This document shows, one piece after another, positions 63,233 through 64,000 of a stretch of DNA of 64,000 bases. The first letter of the stretch is position 1, and each line of letters begins with the position of its first letter. Made by a program: the position numbers and the translations under genes. The stretch is from Curtobacterium sp. MCBD17_013 (GTDB lineage Bacteria > Actinomycetota > Actinomycetes > Actinomycetales > Microbacteriaceae), in NCBI RefSeq assembly GCF_003234565.1, contig NZ_QKTU01000005.1, positions 123,259-187,258 of the forward strand, read 5' to 3'. A model generated the notes under the pieces. That model worked only from the letters and a program-made list of their open reading frames with translations, did no database searches and was not told the DNA's origin.

Positions 63233-64000
63233 TCAGGACGCCCCGCGCTCGAGCCGGGCGAGCACGCGCCGCGCGATGGACCGCCCCGCACGGTCGGCCC
63301 CGAGCGTCGACGCCTGCGGCCCGTACCCCGCCAGGAACACCCTCGGGTCGCGGATCGCCTGGCCCTCGGCCACCTCGATCCCGCCCGCCGGGGTCCGCAG
63401 CCCGAGCGGACCGAGGTGCCGGACGTCCGGCCGGAACCCCGTGGCCCAGATGATCGCGTCGGCGTGGTGGAACGACCCGTCGGCGAGCCGCACGCCGTCG
63501 GGCTCGATGCGCTCGGGGACCGGGCGCGGGACGAGCACGCCGCGATCCAGGCCACTCCGGATCCGCGGTGACACCGGAACGGCCGTCCCGTGCACGATGC
63601 TCGGCAGGACCGAACCCGCTCGGGCAGCTGCGTCCTGCTCGGCCACGGCGGCCACGGCGGACTCCACGCCGAGCGTCGACTCGTCCCGCCACTCGATCGG
63701 ACGGCGGGTGCACCACGTGACCGAGGCCGCCACGCCGTCGAGCTCGAGCACGAAGCCGATCGCACTCGTGCCGCCGCCGACCACGACCACGTCCTGGCCC
63801 CGGAACTCCTCGGCGCTGCGGTAGCCCGTGGTGTCGAGCTGCCGACCGGCGAACCGGTCGCGGCCCGGGTACCACGGCACGAAGGGCGTGCCCCACGTGC
63901 CGCTGGCGTTCACGAGCACGGCGGTCCTGAGTTCGCCCGAGGCGCCGTCAGCAGCTCGGAGGGTCGCCACGAGGTCACCCGCCCACCCGCGGTCCCCGCC
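63233..64000 (-). CDS. Flavin-containing monooxygenase-like protein (5' end outside window)
   Basis: The frame stays open to the window edge, so the N-terminal FAD domain is missing. The visible part has VNASGTWGTPFVPWYPG, the second dinucleotide-binding motif VVVVGGGTSAIG (NADPH), and IIWATGFRPDVRHLGPLGL, the ATG-type motif near the C-terminus of class B monooxygenases and YdhC/CzcO-like proteins. These oxidise small N- or S-compounds or ketones, or act as NAD(P)-dependent disulfide oxidoreductase-like proteins. The substrate is unknown. Confidence 0.88.
   Translation of the reverse strand, partial: GGDRGWAGDLVATLRAADGASGELRTAVLVNASGTWGTPFVPWYPGRDRFAGRQLDTTGYRSAEEFRGQDVVVVGGGTSAIGFVLELDGVAASVTWCTRRPIEWRDESTLGVESAVAAVAEQDAAARAGSVLPSIVHGTAVPVSPRIRSGLDRGVLVPRPVPERIEPDGVRLADGSFHHADAIIWATGFRPDVRHLGPLGLRTPAGGIEVAEGQAIRDPRVFLAGYGPQASTLGADRAGRSIARRVLARLERGAS

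Overview
The window is about 70% G+C and densely packed. It has the codon use, promoter style and gene content of an actinomycete. The protein sequences (PheA, SerS, Pgm, the LCP protein, mycothiol-era DinB-type enzymes) look most like Microbacteriaceae, and Curtobacterium is my best guess. That placement is recognition, not a database result. Many genes have a TANNNT -10 hexamer six or seven bases before an ATG or GTG with no ribosome binding site, so leaderless mRNAs appear to be common and were used to choose several starts.

Layout. Bases 1-5228 are the right end of a prophage: the tail of an unknown gene, two phage proteins, a TP901-type tape measure protein, two probable lysogenic cargo genes, and a partial tRNA 3' end that looks like an attachment site (tRNA-Ser by acceptor stem and discriminator base). 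From 5.3 kb onward the sequence is chromosomal. 5.3-14.4 kb: BNR_4-type protein, LCP cell-wall ligase, LysR and GntR regulators, an MFS transporter, a GlxA-type regulator, GAPDH, then tRNA-Ser(TGA) on the minus strand. 14.5-22.4 kb: lipoprotein, HAD phosphatase-serS pair, diacylglycerol kinase family protein, MarR-pheA pair, phosphoglucomutase. 22.4-31.2 kb: a frameshifted esterase, a 14-TM drug exporter, an orphan DNA methyltransferase, lipoate-protein ligase, a GNAT-lipase pair, and a PiT phosphate transporter behind a probable PhoP (PHO) box.

31.5-46.4 kb: MarR-MFS operon, orphan alpha-E protein with a possible leaderless 19-codon upstream ORF, TDT/TehA-type transporter with MarR regulator, a beta-hydroxyacid dehydrogenase relative, CPBP protease-recQ, panE-GNAT, and sbcD-sbcC. 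46.6-49.6 kb is the most unusual locus: a TasA/camelysin-like secreted protein, a SipW-type signal peptidase fused to a LamG domain, and a divergent MarR regulator, with strong hairpins between the first two genes and inverted repeats overlapping the promoter. 49.7-64 kb: DinB-family protein, DEAD-box helicase with a long RS/D repeat arm, lipoprotein esterase, RND efflux pump, DUF4097-PadR operon, KimA-like potassium/amino-acid permease, an unknown protein whose promoter abuts an 11-copy hexamer repeat, a DUF3072 protein, and a flavin monooxygenase-like gene cut by the window edge.

Scattered through the intergenic DNA are two inverted-repeat families (a GATCGCAG...GTTGCCGCT palindrome in three copies and a CGGGAGGC hairpin in about nine places) and several short tandem repeats. 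Most gene pairs overlap by 1-4 bases or are a few bases apart, so short operons are the rule. Regulators sit next to the transporters or secreted proteins they probably control.
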